A DNA stretch of 64,000 bases, from contig NZ_CP116615.1 of NCBI RefSeq assembly GCF_024832785.1, positions 4,464,001 to 4,528,000 on the forward strand, written 5' to 3'. Below the pieces are notes generated by a model. It saw only the letters and a program-made list of their open reading frames with translations. It made no database searches and was not told the DNA's origin. Both the position numbers and the translations under genes were made by a program. Position 1 is the stretch's first letter. Each line of letters opens with the position of its first letter. This document shows positions 62,052 to 64,000 of this stretch, piece by piece. Source of the stretch: Fontisphaera persica (GTDB lineage Bacteria > Verrucomicrobiota > Verrucomicrobiia > Limisphaerales > Fontisphaeraceae).

Positions 62052-62828
62052 ATGCATCACCAATCCGTAGGTTTTATAGGCGGGGGGCGCATCACGCGCA
62101 TTTTCCTGAGCGGCTGGCAAAAAGCCGGCAAGCTGCCTGAGCGGGTCGTGGTCAGCGATGTCCATGCCGAAGTGTTAAGCCGGCTCAATACGGCGCATCC
62201 CGCGGTGCAAATCACCGCGGATAATGCGGCGGCGGCGGCGCAGGACCTCGTGTTTCTGGCGGTGCATCCGCCGGTGATGGTTGAGGTGTTGAACGGCATT
62301 CGCGCGGCCTTGCGTCCGGAGGCGGTGGTGGTGTCGCTGGCGCCCAAGTTCACGCTGGGCCGGCTGCGGGAGCTGTTGGGTGGTTTTGGGCGGCTGGCGC
62401 GGGTGATTCCCAATGCGCCTTCGCTGATGGGGCTGGGGTATAATCCGATGGTTTTTGCGGCGGAGCTGGGCGCGGCGGAGCGGGCGGAAATTGCGGCCTG
62501 GCTGGAGCCGCTGGGGGAGCATCCGGAGGTGGCGGAGGAGAAATTGGAGGCGTACGCCTTGTTGAGCGCGATGGGGCCGACTTATTTCTGGTTTCAATGG
62601 CAGGCGCTGCGGGAAGTGGCGCTGGGGCTTGGCTTGACGGAAGGGGAAATAGTGCCCGCCATGAAGCGAATGGTGTGCGGCGGCGCGCGGACGCTGCTGG
62701 AGTCAGGGTTAAGCCCCGCGGAGGTGATGGATTTGATACCGGTGAAGCCGCTGGCGGAGATGGAAGCGCAGGTGACGGAGTTGTACCGGACGCGGCTGCC
62801 AGCGCTGCATCAAAAAATCAAGCCCTAA
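62052..62828 (+). CDS. proC: Pyrroline-5-carboxylate reductase-like protein
   Basis: 258 residues from the ATG at 62052, seven residues before the nucleotide-binding GFIGGGRITRIFL. A TTG at 62022 has a better ribosome-binding site (AGGAG, 9-nt spacing) and would add ten residues. Further motifs are VFLAVHPPVMVEVL, VIPNAPSLMGLG and the C-terminal helical domain with CGGARTLLESGLSPAEVMDL. ProC reduces pyrroline-5-carboxylate to proline. The usual PGVT-like loop near the C-terminus is replaced by DLIPVKPLAEME, so a related imine reductase role cannot be ruled out. Confidence 0.78.
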   Translation: MHHQSVGFIGGGRITRIFLSGWQKAGKLPERVVVSDVHAEVLSRLNTAHPAVQITADNAAAAAQDLVFLAVHPPVMVEVLNGIRAALRPEAVVVSLAPKFTLGRLRELLGGFGRLARVIPNAPSLMGLGYNPMVFAAELGAAERAEIAAWLEPLGEHPEVAEEKLEAYALLSAMGPTYFWFQWQALREVALGLGLTEGEIVPAMKRMVCGGARTLLESGLSPAEVMDLIPVKPLAEMEAQVTELYRTRLPALHQKIKP

Positions 62829-62885
62829 TCCTCATTGCCATTCCCGTCCGCGGGCCACGCCGCGGGCCAGCGCCCCGTGCGGTGG

Positions 62886-64000
62886 TCAGACGGCGGATTT
62901 TTTGCGGTTGACCATGTAGTAGAGCACCGGCACGGCCATGCGGCTGATGAGGAGGGAGGCGATTTCACCGGCCATGAGGGAGATGGCCAGCCCCTGGAAA
63001 ATGGGGTCAAAGAGGATGACACTGGCGCCCACCACCACGGCCATGGCGGTGAGGAGCATGGGCCGGAAACGGACGGCGCCGGCGTCCACGACGGCTTCGG
63101 CGAGGGGCATGCCTTCACGGAGGCGTTGCTCGATGAAATCCACGAGGATGATGGAGTTGCGGACGACGATGCCGCCGCCCGCCATGAAGCCAATCATGGA
63201 GGTAGCGGTGAAGAAGGCATGGAGGGCGCCGTGAGCGGGGAGGATGCCCACCAGCGAGAAGGGGATGGCGGCCATGACGACGAGGGGGGTGACGAAGGAG
63301 CGGAACCAGCCCACCATGAGGAGGTAAATCAGGATGCAGACGGCGCCGAAGGCGAGGCCGAGGTCGCGGAACACTTCGATGGTGATGTGCCATTCGCCAT
63401 CCCATTTCATGGCGGGCTGCGCCTCGGTGAAGGGGAGGACGGCGTTGTAGATTTTGAACTCGCTGACGCTGCCGCCGAACTGGCGCGGGTCAATCTGGCG
63501 GAGCTTTTGGTTCATCTGGAGGATGGCATAGACGGGGCTTTCGGCTTCGCCGGCGACATCGCCAATGACATAGGTCACGGGCATGAGATTTTTGTGGTGA
63601 ATGCTTTTGTCGGTGAGGGTGTATTCGACTTTGACCAGCTCGCGCAACGGCACCAGGGGCGGCGGGGCGTCACGGCCGGGTTCCGGGAGGGCGTTGGCGT
63701 CGCCGGAGCGCACGCGCAGGGCGAGCAGCTCCTCGGGCAGGGTGCGGAATTGGCGCGGGACTTCGAGCACAAGGGGGACATCTTCCTTTTCGCGGGGCAG
63801 GTGGACGAGGTCCACCGGCAGGCCGCTGACGGCGATGCGGAGGGTTTGGGAGATGGTTTCGGCGCTGATGCCGTGGAGGGCGGCCTTTTCCTTGTCAATG
63901 ACGAAGCGGGCCTTGGGCTGGTCGGCCTCGATGTACCAGTCCACGTCCACCACGCCGGGGGTGGACTGGAAGATTTTTTTCACTTCCTCGGCCAAGGCGA
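62886..64000 (-). CDS. RND efflux transporter, C-terminal part (cut by window edge)
   Basis: The last 371 codons of a gene that continues beyond 64000. The visible part holds the second periplasmic portion ([40 protein letters not shown]). Five or six C-terminal membrane helices follow, including [38 protein letters not shown] and [20 protein letters not shown], with [20 protein letters not shown]. This is the AcrB/CzcA (HAE/HME) pattern. The substrate cannot be judged without the N-terminal half. It is convergent with the ProC-like gene. Confidence 0.88.
   Translation of the reverse strand, partial: ALAEEVKKIFQSTPGVVDVDWYIEADQPKARFVIDKEKAALHGISAETISQTLRIAVSGLPVDLVHLPREKEDVPLVLEVPRQFRTLPEELLALRVRSGDANALPEPGRDAPPPLVPLRELVKVEYTLTDKSIHHKNLMPVTYVIGDVAGEAESPVYAILQMNQKLRQIDPRQFGGSVSEFKIYNAVLPFTEAQPAMKWDGEWHITIEVFRDLGLAFGAVCILIYLLMVGWFRSFVTPLVVMAAIPFSLVGILPAHGALHAFFTATSMIGFMAGGGIVVRNSIILVDFIEQRLREGMPLAEAVVDAGAVRFRPMLLTAMAVVVGASVILFDPIFQGLAISLMAGEIASLLISRMAVPVLYYMVNRKKSAV

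Overview
This 64 kb window is a high-GC bacterial chromosome segment. Gene content suggests Verrucomicrobiota, probably a Limisphaerales/Pedosphaera-type lineage: a DUF1080 protein, a secreted sulfatase, PQQ-like beta-propeller proteins with a WPxFRGP start, GH38 and GH43 enzymes, a YfhO-like membrane protein, a Tat-exported TIM-barrel protein, and short GGA-loop palindromes in gene-poor DNA. The taxonomic call is inference; no 16S rRNA or tRNA gene was found. Housekeeping genes present are rplM-rpsI, rnpB, purH, hisH, trxB, tatA-tatC, nfo, a proC-like gene and a class I aldolase.

Layout. 0-3.1 kb (minus): SPFH membrane protein, ribbon-helix-helix protein, DUF1080 protein and sugar isomerase-like protein. 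3.3-4.6 kb: two tandem related secreted proteins. 4.6-5.0 kb: RNase P RNA (minus). 5-9.9 kb: an Old Yellow Enzyme homologue and a very large secreted beta-propeller protein. 10-11 kb: a Panacea-domain antitoxin with its putative toxin. 11.2-21.4 kb (minus): a nine-gene methylmalonyl-CoA/propionate operon. It encodes a 5S-like pyruvate/oxaloacetate carboxyltransferase, both mutase subunits, MeaB, epimerase, a 12S-like acyl-CoA carboxyltransferase, a small Cys4/decarboxylase-tail fusion and a separate biotin carrier. The set matches the Wood-Werkman cycle with a transcarboxylase, since neither a biotin carboxylase nor a sodium-pump beta subunit is present. 21.9-30 kb: hisH, trxB, rhodanese, GH43, purH, tatA, an unusually long tatC and a GltD-like oxidoreductase. 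30.1-31 kb: a second Panacea pair whose toxin is recognisably related to the first. 31.1-33.5 kb: a deacetylase-family enzyme overlapping a sulfatase. 33.5-36.6 kb: an FtsX-type ABC system. 36.8-37.7 kb: L13-S9. 37.9-48 kb: LysM, thioredoxin-fold/TPR, PQQ-propeller, GH38, YfhO and kinase genes. 48.8-49.9 kb: a gene-free repeat region with three tandem copies of a unit of about 218 bp. 50-64 kb: a Pro-rich anchored protein, aldolase, a six-gene minus-strand run (E1alpha, E1beta, E2, endonuclease IV, AIM24, YgfZ), a Xaa-Pro peptidase, a second PQQ-like protein, a mini-thioredoxin, a ProC-like protein and a truncated RND transporter.

Most notable are the two homologous Panacea toxin-antitoxin modules 20 kb apart, the compact transcarboxylase/propionate operon with an undescribed-looking fusion subunit and palindrome-rich leader, the TatC with a long acidic N-terminal region, and the tandem repeat array that supplies the stop codon of a neighbouring gene.
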